Assembly: GCF_001456115.1 (NCBI RefSeq)
Contig: NZ_CP013264.1
Location: forward strand, 3,056,501 to 3,120,500
Reading direction: 5' to 3'
DNA length: 64,000 nucleotides
DNA from: Sphingobium baderi
GTDB taxonomy: Bacteria; Pseudomonadota; Alphaproteobacteria; Sphingomonadales; Sphingomonadaceae
The translations under genes and the position numbers were made by a program. A model generated the notes under the pieces. That model had not been told where the DNA came from, ran no database searches, and saw nothing but the letters and a program-made list of their open reading frames with translations. This document shows positions 27,149 through 36,319 of this stretch, one piece after another (position 1 is the first letter of the stretch; every line of letters begins with the position of its first letter).

Positions 27149-30100
27149 CTGGTCGCGGGTTTCCCATCATCTCGAAGCACGATGTAAATGGCCGGAATAA
27201 CCAGCACGGTCAGCAGCGTCGAGGACGCAAGGCCGAACAGCAGCGAGATCGCCAAACCCTGAAAGATCGGATCGGTCAGGATCACGGCCGCGCCAATCAT
27301 CGCCGCGGCGGCCGTGAGAACGATCGGCTTGAACCGGATCGTGCCGGCTTCCAGCAGCACGTCGCGCAGCGATTTGTCCGGCGTGGCCGAATGGCGGATG
27401 AAGTCGACCAGCAGGATCGAGTTGCGCACGATGATACCGGCGAGCGCGATGAACCCTATCATCGAGGTTGCCGTAAACGGTGCACGGAACAGCATGTGGC
27501 CAATGACGATCCCGACCAGCGTGAGCGGCACCGGCGTCAGGATCACGAGCGGCAGGCGGAAGCTTTTGAACTGCGCGACGACGATGATGTAGATCGCCAG
27601 CAGCGCGACCATGAAGGCGCCGCCCATGTCGCGGAACGTGACCCAGGTGATCTCCCATTCGCCATCCCAGAGCAGGGACGGCACGCTCTCATCCTCGGGC
27701 TGACCGTTGAGACGGATTTCCGGCTTCTGGAGGCCCTTGGCCGCCCAGTCATAGGCATCGACCGCGCGGTTCACTTCGATCATGCCGTAGATCGGCGCTT
27801 CATAGGCTCCGGCCAGCTCGGCCGTGACCATGTCGGCATATCGACCGTCACGGCGGAAGATCGCAGGACTCCCCGTCTCGGTGCGCGCTTCGACCACCGC
27901 GCCAAGGTCGATGAGCTGGCCGCCCGGCGTCTGTGCGACAGGCATACTCGACAAGGCTTGCGTCCAGCTGCGGTCCTTCTGTTCCAGCGCGATTGTAATC
28001 GGTAGTGGGCTGCGGCCATCGCCGCGCGGCGCGTAGCCGACAGTCTGGCTCCCCATGAGCATACCGATGCTGTCGGCGACCTGCCGCTGGGAAAGGCCGT
28101 AATAATCGAGCCGGTCGCGCTGCACGTCGAGGCGGAGCTTCGGGCGCGCCTCGCCGAAGCTGTTGTCCACGTCGACGATGAAGGGGACGGACTTGAAGAT
28201 CTTTTCCAGCTCGGACGCTGTCTTCTGGCGCGTGACTTCGTCGGGGCCATAGACCTCGGCCAGCAGGGTCGCGAGGACGGGCGGTCCTGGAGGCGTCTCG
28301 ACCACCTTGATAGATGCGCCATTGGGCAAGCGCAGCGCCTTCAGCCGCTGGCGCAGGTCGAGCGCAATCTGATGGCTGGACCGGCTGCGATCCCCCTTGG
28401 GCAGCAGCGTCACCATCACATCGCCCTGCTCGGGCTGCGAGCGCAGGAAATAATGGCGGACAAGGCCGTTGAAGTTGAACGGCGCCGATGTGCCGACATA
28501 GGCCTCCATCGCCGTCGCTTCGGGCAAGCCTCGCACCACGCCGGCAACATCTTCCAGCACGCGGCCCGTGTTTTCGAGCGCGGTGCCTTCGGGCATATCG
28601 ACCACGACCTGAACCTCCGACTTGTTGTCGAAGGGCAGCAGCTTCACGGTAACGGCCTTGAAATAGAACATCGAGCAGGCGACCAGTGTCGCCACGCCCA
28701 CCGCGATCAGGAAATTGCGGGCGGACTTCTTCGTATCGATGACGCGATGCGCGACACGGGCATAGAGCTGCCCCAGCTTGCCGCCGCTCTCGTCATGGCC
28801 GTGGCCAGAGCCGAGCGTCTTGCGGGCAAAACGGATCATCAGCCACGGCGCAATGACCACGGCGACGAAGAAGGAAAAGATCATCGCCGCCGACGCATTG
28901 ACCGGGATGGGAGCCATGTAGGGGCCCATCAGGCCGGAAACGAACAGCATCGGCAGCAGCGCCGCAACCACGGTCAATGTCGCGACCACCGTGGGATTGC
29001 CGACCTCCGCCACCGCCTCGATCGCGGCCTGGGTACGGTTGCGGTCATCGTCCATCGCCCAATGGCGCGCGATATTCTCGATCATGACGATCGCGTCGTC
29101 GACGAGGATGCCGATCGAGAAGATCAGCGCGAACAGGCTGACGCGGTTGATGGTGTAGCCCATGAGGTTCGAGGCGAACATGGTCAGCAGGATCGTCGTC
29201 GGAATGACCACGGCGGTCACGCCCGCCTCGCGCCACCCGATCGCGAAGCCGATCAGCACGACGATGGAGACGGTCGCCAGCGCCAGATGGAACAGCAGCT
29301 CGTTGGCCTTCTCGTTCGCCGTCTCGCCATAGTTGCGGGTGACGGCGACCGTGACGTCATCGGGGATGAGCTTGCCTTTCAGGCTCTCGACGCGCTCGAG
29401 GATCGCATCGGACACCACCACGGCATTGGCGCCGGCGCGCTTGGCGAAGGCGATGCTGACGGCGGGGGCGCTATGCCACTTGCCGTTTTCCTCCTTCGCC
29501 CAGCGCCACGCCCGCGCCTGATCCTCGCGCGGCCCCTGCGTTACGCTGGCAACGTCGCGCAGATAGACGGGCGAGCCGGAGGCAGAGCGCACGGTCAGAA
29601 GTCCGACCTCCTGCGCCGATGACAGGGTGCGGCCCGCCGTGACGCCGACCGCCTTGCCGTCCTCGCGGATATTACCCAGCGGAAAGGACCGATTGGCCTG
29701 GCTCGCGGCCTCGATCACGCTCCCCAGCGGCACGCCATACTGGCGGAGCCTGGCCGGATCGGGCGCAATGCGGATTTCCTCGGGGCGGCCACCGACGAGG
29801 AAGCTGATCCCGACATTGTCGACCTTGGCGATCTCGGTGCGCAGCTTCGCGGCGAGTTCGTAGAGGCTGGCATCGTTCCACTGCCCTGCCGCGCCGGGCT
29901 TGGGGGCAAGGGTCAGGACGACAGCGGGAACGTCGTTAATGCCGCGCACCGTCACCTTGGGATCGGGGATGCCGACCGGCTTACGATCCCAATTGGCGCG
30001 CAGCTTCTCCTCGATGCGGATCGCTGCATCCTCCGGGTTCGACCCGACGAGGAAGCGCGCCGTCACCATTACGCCATCGTCCTGCGCCTGGGTATAGACA

Positions 30101-30351
30101 TGCTCCACCCCGTCGACGCTCTTGACGATGGTTTCGAGCGGAATGCCCACCAGCTCGGTCGCATCGGCGGCGGACAGGCCGGGCGCCATCACCTGAATGT
30201 CCACCATCGGCACGCTGATCTGCGGTTCCTCCTCCCTTGGGATGGAAAGAAGAGCCAGCAGACCGACAGCGATCGCCGCCAGCAGAAACAGCGGCGTCAG
30301 GGGGGAAGCGATAGTGGCCCTGGTGAGGCGACCGGAAACACCGAGATTCAT
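27145..30351 (-). CDS. RND-family efflux pump inner-membrane permease
   Basis: 1068 aa, twelve-segment RND protein with the large periplasmic loops expected for AcrB-like pumps. The proton-relay Asp pair is in FSIGILVDDAIVMIENI of segment 4. The N-terminal start (LLALLSIPREEEPQI) is typical of a subgroup often annotated as AcrB/AcrD/AcrF. It exports from periplasm or membrane to the outside through a TolC channel. It overlaps the adaptor gene upstream and the ArsR gene downstream, each by 4 nt, so the repressor controls its own pump. The substrate is unknown. Confidence 0.93.
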   Translation of the reverse strand: MNLGVSGRLTRATIASPLTPLFLLAAIAVGLLALLSIPREEEPQISVPMVDIQVMAPGLSAADATELVGIPLETIVKSVDGVEHVYTQAQDDGVMVTARFLVGSNPEDAAIRIEEKLRANWDRKPVGIPDPKVTVRGINDVPAVVLTLAPKPGAAGQWNDASLYELAAKLRTEIAKVDNVGISFLVGGRPEEIRIAPDPARLRQYGVPLGSVIEAASQANRSFPLGNIREDGKAVGVTAGRTLSSAQEVGLLTVRSASGSPVYLRDVASVTQGPREDQARAWRWAKEENGKWHSAPAVSIAFAKRAGANAVVVSDAILERVESLKGKLIPDDVTVAVTRNYGETANEKANELLFHLALATVSIVVLIGFAIGWREAGVTAVVIPTTILLTMFASNLMGYTINRVSLFALIFSIGILVDDAIVMIENIARHWAMDDDRNRTQAAIEAVAEVGNPTVVATLTVVAALLPMLFVSGLMGPYMAPIPVNASAAMIFSFFVAVVIAPWLMIRFARKTLGSGHGHDESGGKLGQLYARVAHRVIDTKKSARNFLIAVGVATLVACSMFYFKAVTVKLLPFDNKSEVQVVVDMPEGTALENTGRVLEDVAGVVRGLPEATAMEAYVGTSAPFNFNGLVRHYFLRSQPEQGDVMVTLLPKGDRSRSSHQIALDLRQRLKALRLPNGASIKVVETPPGPPVLATLLAEVYGPDEVTRQKTASELEKIFKSVPFIVDVDNSFGEARPKLRLDVQRDRLDYYGLSQRQVADSIGMLMGSQTVGYAPRGDGRSPLPITIALEQKDRSWTQALSSMPVAQTPGGQLIDLGAVVEARTETGSPAIFRRDGRYADMVTAELAGAYEAPIYGMIEVNRAVDAYDWAAKGLQKPEIRLNGQPEDESVPSLLWDGEWEITWVTFRDMGGAFMVALLAIYIIVVAQFKSFRLPLVILTPVPLTLVGIVIGHMLFRAPFTATSMIGFIALAGIIVRNSILLVDFIRHSATPDKSLRDVLLEAGTIRFKPIVLTAAAAMIGAAVILTDPIFQGLAISLLFGLASSTLLTVLVIPAIYIVLRDDGKPATR

Positions 30352-31397
30352 GGCCGCGGAGCCTTGGCCGGCTTACCGGGGGCGAACAGCACGTCGCCGG
30401 CGGCCGCACCGCTCAATATCTCGACCAGGGCGGGATCGGCCGTCGGCGCGATCTGGACCGGCACCATGCTGAGCCGCTTGCCTTCCGCGACGATCTGCAC
30501 CTGATCCATGCCATAGCGCGTGGTGATGAAGGAGCGCGGCACGACCAGCGCCTTGCGCGTGCCGATCTCGACCGACGCGCTCACGCGGCGGCCGATGAAT
30601 TGGGTGGAAAGCCCAGGCAAAGTCGCATCGACGCGGACCTGGCCGCCAGTGATCGCGGGATAGACCTGCGCCACACTGCCTTCGCGCTGCCCGGACGGCA
30701 TATCCGCTTCATTGACGATCACGCGCGCACCGGGATGGACCTGTCCGGCAACCGACTCCGGCAGCATCAACCGCAGCACCGGCGGCCCCGCGGTAACCGT
30801 CGCGATCGACATGCCCGGCGCCACCGGTGATCCGGCGGGAATATCGGCGCGAAGCACCCGACCGCTCGCCGGGGCGATCACCGCCCCCTGCCCCGCGACG
30901 CTGACGCTTGCGCCCTGCTGCGCCCGAGCGGCAGCAACCTGCGCATCGGCCGCGCGCGCGGCCGCAACGGCCTGATCCAGGCGCGCCTTGGCATAGACGC
31001 CTTGGCCATAGAGATCGCGAATGCGGGCGAGATCGGCATTGGTCCGCGCGGCTTCGGCCTGGGCGGCGGCGGTCTGGGCGCCATAGGCGCTTGTCTCATA
31101 GCCGAGCCGCGAATCGACGATCATGCCGATCCGCTGGCCCTTTTGCACCGTGTCGCCGGCACGGACGGAAAGCGACGTGAGGATGCCGGGGATGCGGGCG
31201 AGCACTTCGGCCTGGTCGCGCGTGGCGATCTCCGCGCCGACTACCTTCATGTCCGGGATTTCGGTTGCGGCGAGCCGCAGAGTTTCCCCGGCGGGTAGCG
31301 TCGCCGCCGCCTGCTCCTGCTCCGGCTTGCTCCCGCATGCCGACAGCGCCAGCGCGGCGCCCGCCAACCAGAGCCACTTGCCCCTGCCGCTCATCAT
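30348..31397 (-). CDS. RND efflux periplasmic adaptor lipoprotein
   Basis: 349 aa membrane fusion protein. Lipoprotein signal with lipobox LSAC at about residue 21. The barrel-sandwich hybrid (ARIPGILTSLSVRAGDTVQKGQRIG) and alpha-hairpin (LARIRDLYGQGVYAKARLDQAVAAARAADAQ) follow in the usual order. It bridges the RND permease to TolC. First gene of the pump operon; it lies 39 nt downstream of the rhodanese gene on the same strand and may be co-transcribed with it. Confidence 0.92.
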   Translation of the reverse strand: MMSGRGKWLWLAGAALALSACGSKPEQEQAAATLPAGETLRLAATEIPDMKVVGAEIATRDQAEVLARIPGILTSLSVRAGDTVQKGQRIGMIVDSRLGYETSAYGAQTAAAQAEAARTNADLARIRDLYGQGVYAKARLDQAVAAARAADAQVAAARAQQGASVSVAGQGAVIAPASGRVLRADIPAGSPVAPGMSIATVTAGPPVLRLMLPESVAGQVHPGARVIVNEADMPSGQREGSVAQVYPAITGGQVRVDATLPGLSTQFIGRRVSASVEIGTRKALVVPRSFITTRYGMDQVQIVAEGKRLSMVPVQIAPTADPALVEILSGAAAGDVLFAPGKPAKAPRP

Positions 31398-31436
31398 GCC
31401 GCCGATACCCCTCTTTTTTGGTTCTCTTTCAGGCTC

Positions 31437-31775
31437 TCAATCACCAACGACCGGGAAGCCGGCGTCTTTCCACGCACCGATCCCGCCAGCGAGGTGGGTG
31501 TCGATCGCGCTCTGCGCCGCCGCGCATTGATCGAGTGCCTGGCCCGAGCGCTTTCCGCCCGCGCATTGCAGCACGACAGTCCGGCCCTTGGGATCAGGGA
31601 TGTTACGAGGTGAAAAGCCCGACAGTGGCATGTTTATTGCGCCCAGTATGTGGCCGGCGGCGAACTCGCCTGTCTCGCGCACGTCGATCAGGAGCGCCTT
31701 GCCGCCCTTCAGCATGGCGTCCAGCTCGGCGGGGCCGATCTCACGGTGGGCATCACGTTTCTTGAATCCGAACAT
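31437..31775 (-). CDS. Single-domain rhodanese
   Basis: 112 aa. The active-site loop CAGGKRS (VVLQCAGGKRSGQAL) contains the catalytic Cys; the fold signature LLIDVRETGEFAAGHILGAINMPLSGF precedes it. It transfers sulfane sulfur from thiosulfate or a persulfide to an acceptor. It lies first in the leftward unit with the RND pump and divergent from SQR, so it probably handles the persulfide product of sulfide oxidation. Confidence 0.9.
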   Translation of the reverse strand: MFGFKKRDAHREIGPAELDAMLKGGKALLIDVRETGEFAAGHILGAINMPLSGFSPRNIPDPKGRTVVLQCAGGKRSGQALDQCAAAQSAIDTHLAGGIGAWKDAGFPVVGD

Positions 31776-31793
31776 GGCAGCTTCCTCAACTTT

Positions 31794-31809
31794 GTTATTT
31801 GCATATAAC
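31794..31809. promoter_or_regulatory. Inverted repeat in the rhodanese/SQR divergent promoter
   Basis: GTTAT-TTGCAT-ATAAC is a perfect 5-bp inverted repeat in the 83-bp AT-rich gap between rhodanese and SQR. Size and AT-content resemble operators of ArsR-family repressors such as BigR. It is a natural site for the repressor at 26825-27148, controlling both directions. Binding is not demonstrated. Confidence 0.5.
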
Positions 31810-31858
31810 GTGTAATGATGATATTCGTCAATGCCATTGAGACATGGAAGGATCGCAG

Positions 31859-33139
31859 ATGGGCAAGCCTTTGATCGTGGTGCTGGGCGCGGGTCTGGGA
31901 GGCACGATCGCCTCCTATGAGATCAAGGCTGCCGTCAAAGACCGCGCCGACGTGATGACGGTATCCGATAGCGATACCTACAACTTCATCCCGTCCAATC
32001 CCTGGGTCGCCGTGCGCTGGCGCGAGCCTGAAGCCATCCAGGTCCACCTCCCTCCCGTGTTCGCCAAAAAGAAGATCGGCTTCACCTCGGTCGGCGCGAA
32101 GCGGCTGCATGCCGGCGAAAAGCGACTCGAACTCAATGACGGCTCATCCATCAATTACGATTATCTTGTAATCGCTACCGGCCCGGAACTCGCGTTCGAC
32201 GAGATCGAGGGGCTGGGTCCGCATGGCGGCCATACCCTCTCCATCTGCCAGACGCCCCACGCCTCAGCCGCCGCCGATGCGTTCGATGCCTTTGCACAAA
32301 ATCCCGGCCCGATCGTCGTCGGCGCGGTGCAGGGCGCGTCCTGCTACGGCCCGGCCTACGAATTCGCGATGATCCTCGACACCGAACTGCGCAAGCGCAA
32401 GATCCGCGACAAGGTGCCGATGATCTATGTGACGCCCGAACCCTATATCGGCCACCTTGGGCTCGACGGCGTCGGCGATACCAAGTCGCTGCTCGAGAGC
32501 GAGCTGCGTGATCGCCACATCAAATGGATCACCAACGCCCGCGTCACCAAGGTCGAGCCCGGCGTCATGCACGTCGAGGAAGTCGGCGAGGACGGCGCGG
32601 TGAAGAAGACGCACGACCTGCCCTTCGGCTTCTCGATGATGCTCCCTGCGTTCCGGGGCGTCCCCGCGGTCAGCAATATCGAAGGGCTGGCCAATCCGCG
32701 CGGCTTCATCATCGTCGACAAGCACCAGCGCAATCCGGCCTTCCCCGAGATATTCGCGCTCGGTGTCTGTGTCGCCATCCCGCCGACCGGCCCGACGCCG
32801 GTTCCGGTGGGCGTGCCCAAGACCGGTTTCATGATCGAATCCATGGTCACGGCGATCGCCGCCAATCTCTCGCTGGTTCTCGACGGCCAGGAGCCGACGG
32901 CGGAAGCGACGTGGAACGCGGTGTGTCTCGCCGATTTTGGCGACGGAGGCGTCGCCTTCGTCGCCCAGCCGCAGATCCCGCCGCGCAACGTCAACTGGTC
33001 GTCCAGCGGCAAATGGGTCCATCTGGCCAAGGTCGGCTTTGAGAAATATTTCCTGCGCAAGGTCCGCAAGGGCGAGAGCGAGCCCTTCTACGAAAAGCTC
33101 GCCATGCACGCGATGGGCATCCGCAAGCTGCGTTTCTGA
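31859..33139 (+). CDS. sqr: Sulfide:quinone oxidoreductase-like flavoprotein
   Basis: 426 aa from the ATG at 31859 (AAGGA about eight bases upstream). FAD-binding GxGxxG is in VVLGAGLGGTIASYEI. Three cysteines stand at SQR positions: ICQTPHAS, ASCYGPAYE and LGVCVAIPPTGP. The C-terminus (KYFLRKVRKGE, then MHAMGIRKLRF) is amphipathic, as in membrane-attached SQR. It oxidises H2S to persulfide/polysulfide and feeds electrons to quinone. Divergent from rhodanese and the RND pump. Exact SQR class is not assignable by eye. Confidence 0.9.
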   Translation: MGKPLIVVLGAGLGGTIASYEIKAAVKDRADVMTVSDSDTYNFIPSNPWVAVRWREPEAIQVHLPPVFAKKKIGFTSVGAKRLHAGEKRLELNDGSSINYDYLVIATGPELAFDEIEGLGPHGGHTLSICQTPHASAAADAFDAFAQNPGPIVVGAVQGASCYGPAYEFAMILDTELRKRKIRDKVPMIYVTPEPYIGHLGLDGVGDTKSLLESELRDRHIKWITNARVTKVEPGVMHVEEVGEDGAVKKTHDLPFGFSMMLPAFRGVPAVSNIEGLANPRGFIIVDKHQRNPAFPEIFALGVCVAIPPTGPTPVPVGVPKTGFMIESMVTAIAANLSLVLDGQEPTAEATWNAVCLADFGDGGVAFVAQPQIPPRNVNWSSSGKWVHLAKVGFEKYFLRKVRKGESEPFYEKLAMHAMGIRKLRF

Positions 33140-33179
33140 TGCCCCGGCTTCTGGTTTCCCAAGCGAAGGAGTGAGACTG

Positions 33180-33383
33180 ATGACTCTCGATCGTGCCGTG
33201 ATGGCGTTCGCCGGTTGTGTCGTACTGCTCGGCGTCGTCCTGTCGCTGACCGTGCATCCCTGGTGGATCGCGCTCACCGCCTTTGCCGGCCTCAATATGC
33301 TTCAGGCAAGCTTCACTGGTTTCTGCCCGGCTGCGATGGTGTTCAAGGCGTTCGGCGTCCGTCCGGGAACCGCCTTCAAATGA
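33180..33383 (+). CDS. DUF2892 (YgaP-like) small membrane protein
   Basis: 67 aa, two membrane helices ending in FTGFCPAAMVFKAFGVRPG. The sequence matches DUF2892, the membrane part of the rhodanese YgaP. AAGGAG precedes the ATG at 33180, 40 nt after the SQR stop. It overlaps the TolC-like gene by 4 nt (ATGA). It may act together with the separate rhodanese at 31437 as a split YgaP. Confidence 0.88.
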   Translation: MTLDRAVMAFAGCVVLLGVVLSLTVHPWWIALTAFAGLNMLQASFTGFCPAAMVFKAFGVRPGTAFK

Positions 33384-34645
33384 CGCTCAGGCGGACGATC
33401 CCCCTCCCCCTGCTCGCCGGCCTGCTGGCGAGTGTCGCCATGCCCGCGCAGGCAACGACGCTTGAAGAAGCCATTGCGGCCGCCGTGAACCACGCGCCGG
33501 AAATCGAGGCGGCGGGGGCCGATGCCGATGCGGCCGACGCCCGGATCAGGGAAGCACGCGGCCAGGGTCTGCCAACCGCGACGCTGAGCGGGACGATCGG
33601 CTATGGACGACTCGATCCGCAGGGTTTCTTCGGGCTTCCGGCGGCCAACGTCACGCCGCGCGCGGCGCAGCTCACTATCGAACAGCCCCTCTTTATGGGC
33701 GGCAGGGTCAGCGCCGGGATCGCACAGGCGAAAGCGGGCAGCGAAGCAGCACGCGCCGGTGAAACGATGACCCGCAGCCAGATCGTTGTCGCGACGGTCC
33801 AAGCCTATGGCGACGTGCTGACCACGCACCGAATGATAGCGCTCTATGAACAGATGGTCGGCCAGATGGAGGAGATCCAGCGCCAGGCCCGGCTCCGCTT
33901 CAAGGCAGGCGAAAGCCCCAGCACCGATGTTGCGCAGGCGGCGGCGCGCCTTGCCGAAGCACAGGCAGCCCTTGAAGGCGCGCGCGGCTTTGCCATCTCG
34001 GCCGATGCGCGATTCACCAACCTCACTGGCCTTGCCCCGCAGGATCTCCAGCCCATTCCGGCAAGTCCGGTCCTGCCTGCCTCGCTCGATGAAGCGCTCG
34101 ACAGCGCCCGCGGGAACAACCCGGCGCTGGCGCAAGCCGAAGCGGCATTGGATGCCGCCCAGGCCGGCGCGCGGGGCGCGCGGGCCGAACGCCTGCCCAC
34201 GATCGGCGCCTTCGCCGAAGGTTCGACGGTGCGTGACCAGTTCTTTCCCGATTATCGCTCCGATGCCGCCACGGTCGGCGTGCGGGCGCGCTGGCAGATA
34301 TTCGCGGGCGGGCGAGTCTCAGCCAAGATTACCGAATCCGATAGTGCGGTCAGGGCCGCCGATGCGCGTATGCGCGCCGCACGCGCCGCCGTCGATGAAC
34401 AGACGATCAGCGCCTTTTCCGGGGTGCGCTCGGCCGCCCTGGTCGAAGCGGCTGCTTCCCAGCAAGCCCTTGCCGCCGGACAGGCGCGCGACAGCGTGCG
34501 CCACGAGGTTCGCGTGGGGATGAAGCCCCAGCTCGATCTGCTCGATGCCGAACGCGAGGCAACCGCCGCAGCGGTCAGCGAAGCTCGCGCGCGAAGCGAT
34601 CGCATCGTCGCGGCTTACCGACTGCTTGCCCTTCTCGGACGCTGA
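33380..34645 (+). CDS. TolC-family outer-membrane efflux protein
   Basis: 421 aa from an ATG that overlaps the DUF2892 stop. The signal peptide runs to about residue 25 (LLASVAMPAQA). Two tandem OEP repeats with long coiled helices follow: LEEAIAAAVNHAPEIEAAG and LDEALDSARGNNPALAQAEA mark the repeat starts. It would be the outer channel for the RND pump encoded divergently at 27145-31397, so the pump is split over two transcription units around one operator region. Confidence 0.92.
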   Translation: MTLRRTIPLPLLAGLLASVAMPAQATTLEEAIAAAVNHAPEIEAAGADADAADARIREARGQGLPTATLSGTIGYGRLDPQGFFGLPAANVTPRAAQLTIEQPLFMGGRVSAGIAQAKAGSEAARAGETMTRSQIVVATVQAYGDVLTTHRMIALYEQMVGQMEEIQRQARLRFKAGESPSTDVAQAAARLAEAQAALEGARGFAISADARFTNLTGLAPQDLQPIPASPVLPASLDEALDSARGNNPALAQAEAALDAAQAGARGARAERLPTIGAFAEGSTVRDQFFPDYRSDAATVGVRARWQIFAGGRVSAKITESDSAVRAADARMRAARAAVDEQTISAFSGVRSAALVEAAASQQALAAGQARDSVRHEVRVGMKPQLDLLDAEREATAAAVSEARARSDRIVAAYRLLALLGR

Positions 34646-34662
34646 ACTTTACAGGAGACGAT

Positions 34663-35016
34663 ATGCACAAGGACTGGCCGAAAATGGCGACCGAGCTGAA
34701 TGGCGCCATCAAGGAAGTGCGGCTCGGCACGCCCGACGTGATGCAGGCCTTTTCCGCCATGGCGACTGCGGCCACCAAGGCCGGGGCGCTCGATGCCAAG
34801 ACCAAGGAACTGATCGCTCTTGCCATCTCGGTCGCCATCCGCTGCGACGGCTGCGTTGCCTTCCATTCGAAGGCCGCCGTCAAGCATGGCGCCACGCGCG
34901 ATGAAGTGATGGAGACGATGGGCATGGCGCTCTACATGGGCGCTGGCCCCAGCCTCATGTATGCCGCGCAGGCGGTCGAGGCCTTCGATCAGTTCTCCGA
35001 TCAAGCGAAACAATAA
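34663..35016 (+). CDS. AhpD-like carboxymuconolactone decarboxylase family protein
   Basis: 117 aa, all-helical. The redox motif is RCDGCVAFHSKAA: a CxxC plus downstream His, the AhpD-type active site. Proteins of this group are alkylhydroperoxidases or protein disulfide-linked reductases. AGGAGA precedes the ATG. It lies 17 nt after the TolC gene and is the last gene of the SQR unit, followed by a strong hairpin. Confidence 0.88.
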   Translation: MHKDWPKMATELNGAIKEVRLGTPDVMQAFSAMATAATKAGALDAKTKELIALAISVAIRCDGCVAFHSKAAVKHGATRDEVMETMGMALYMGAGPSLMYAAQAVEAFDQFSDQAKQ

Positions 35017-35065
35017 TACGCCGTGAAATCGAAACAGCCGAACACTTGACCGGCAGTGCGCCGAA

Positions 35066-35088
35066 CCGGTCGCGAATTTCGCGACCGG
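35066..35088. terminator. Strong hairpin between convergent AhpD-like and PfkB genes
   Basis: CCGGTCGCGA-ATT-TCGCGACCGG: a perfect 10-bp stem with a 3-nt loop, 49 nt after the AhpD-like stop and 53 nt before the PfkB-type stop. It can terminate from either side. No long T-run is present. The rest of the 35017-35140 interval holds nothing I can identify. Confidence 0.65.
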
Positions 35089-35140
35089 GAACCACGATCA
35101 TGAACTGGTCGGTGGAGTACGCTCAAGTTCAACGCAAGGT

Positions 35141-36082
35141 TCAGGAGGCTGCACGGACCTGCGAATAGAGCCGCCGGATGTCTTCGGGTCGCGCAAGATC
35201 GTGCCCCGGATTCATCACGGCCGCCGCGCCTGCCGCGATGCCGAAGCGGAACGCTTCTTCGATCTCCCAGCCTGAGGAGATAGCAAAGACCATCGCCGAA
35301 AGGAAACTGTCGCCCGCGCCGACCGCGCTTCTGACCTCGATGTCCACTGCGGGAAGCAGGAGTTGGCGCTCGGCCGAGGCAAGGAGAGCGCCCTCGTGCC
35401 CCATCGTCACCGCCACATATTGCGCATGACCGCCCCCGACGATCTGCATGGCCGCCCGTCCCACCGACTCCGTGTCGGGAAGATCCCGACCGGTGAACTG
35501 GCGCAACTCGCCAATGCTGGGCTTGACGAGGAAGACGCCGCCTTGCTCAAGGCCTCCGCGCAGGCCAGCGCCTGAACTGTCGAGCACGACCGGTATATTG
35601 CGTTCCGTCATCATCGCGACGACCTGGCCATAGAAATCATCCGGAATGCCGGGTGAGAGCGAACCGCTCGCGACCAGATAGTCACATTGTGCCGTCTGGA
35701 GCTGATTGAGGCACTGCCGCCATTCTGCAGGTTCGACCATCGGTCCGGACGGAACGAGGCGATATTCCTTCCCGCTTTCGCGCTCGAGCACTGCGGTGGC
35801 CACCCTGGTATGCCCCTTGATCGGGATACGGTTGCGCACCAGCTGGTGCAGGTCGAGCAGACCATCGAGCGCGTGGCCGGTTGCACCGCCCGAAAGATAG
35901 TAGCTCCGCGCGTTCCCGCCGAGCCGGACATAGACACGGGCCACGTTGATTCCCCCGCCACCCGGCGAATAGAATTCTGTCTTCGTCCGCATTTTACGGG
36001 TGTGGTAGACATGATCGACTTCATAGGCGACGTCGATCGTCGGGTTCAGGGTGAGGGTCGCGATGTTCATCATGGCCGCCAT
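35141..36082 (-). CDS. pfkB: PfkB-family sugar kinase (1-phosphofructokinase/Pfk-2-like)
   Basis: 313 aa from 36082; the family usually starts at MNIATLTLNP, which would be the ATG at 36070. The substrate motif GGGGINVARVYVRLGG and the catalytic GAGDSFLSAMVFAIS are intact. Closest in layout to E. coli Pfk-2 or FruK, so the substrate may be fructose 6-phosphate, fructose 1-phosphate or tagatose 6-phosphate. It is the last gene of the leftward Usp/ATPase block, 237 nt after the exchanger. A PfkB kinase is also a DosR-regulon member in mycobacteria. Confidence 0.88.
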   Translation of the reverse strand: MAAMMNIATLTLNPTIDVAYEVDHVYHTRKMRTKTEFYSPGGGGINVARVYVRLGGNARSYYLSGGATGHALDGLLDLHQLVRNRIPIKGHTRVATAVLERESGKEYRLVPSGPMVEPAEWRQCLNQLQTAQCDYLVASGSLSPGIPDDFYGQVVAMMTERNIPVVLDSSGAGLRGGLEQGGVFLVKPSIGELRQFTGRDLPDTESVGRAAMQIVGGGHAQYVAVTMGHEGALLASAERQLLLPAVDIEVRSAVGAGDSFLSAMVFAISSGWEIEEAFRFGIAAGAAAVMNPGHDLARPEDIRRLYSQVRAAS

Positions 36083-36319
36083 TGAGGGACCCGGATGGGC
36101 TCGGGTCTATCCGGGATTTCCCTAATCGTTACGCTATCGCGGGTCCACGAATGCGAAGGCTCCGATCGAAAGGGTGCGAAGTTCTACCGGGATCGAAAGA
36201 CCCGCGTTAGCAACCTGACAGCAGCAGCCACCGCCTGCGACCCAAAATCACTGGATAATAGACGAAAGGCGGGAAAATCGCGGCGTTGTCAAAAGATGCC
36301 CTCGCGCTTTCCTTATCGG
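36083..36319. other. Intergenic region between exchanger and pfkB
   Basis: 237 nt with a mixed base composition. It probably holds the pfkB promoter. I see no recognisable repeat, RNA gene or operator in it; a TTGATCAA octamer near 36330 is in the exchanger 3' end rather than here. Confidence 0.4.

Noticed and set aside
35100..35168. 22-codon forward ORF starting with ATG at 35100
   Set aside because: Too short, overlaps the pfkB 3' end and has no family similarity.
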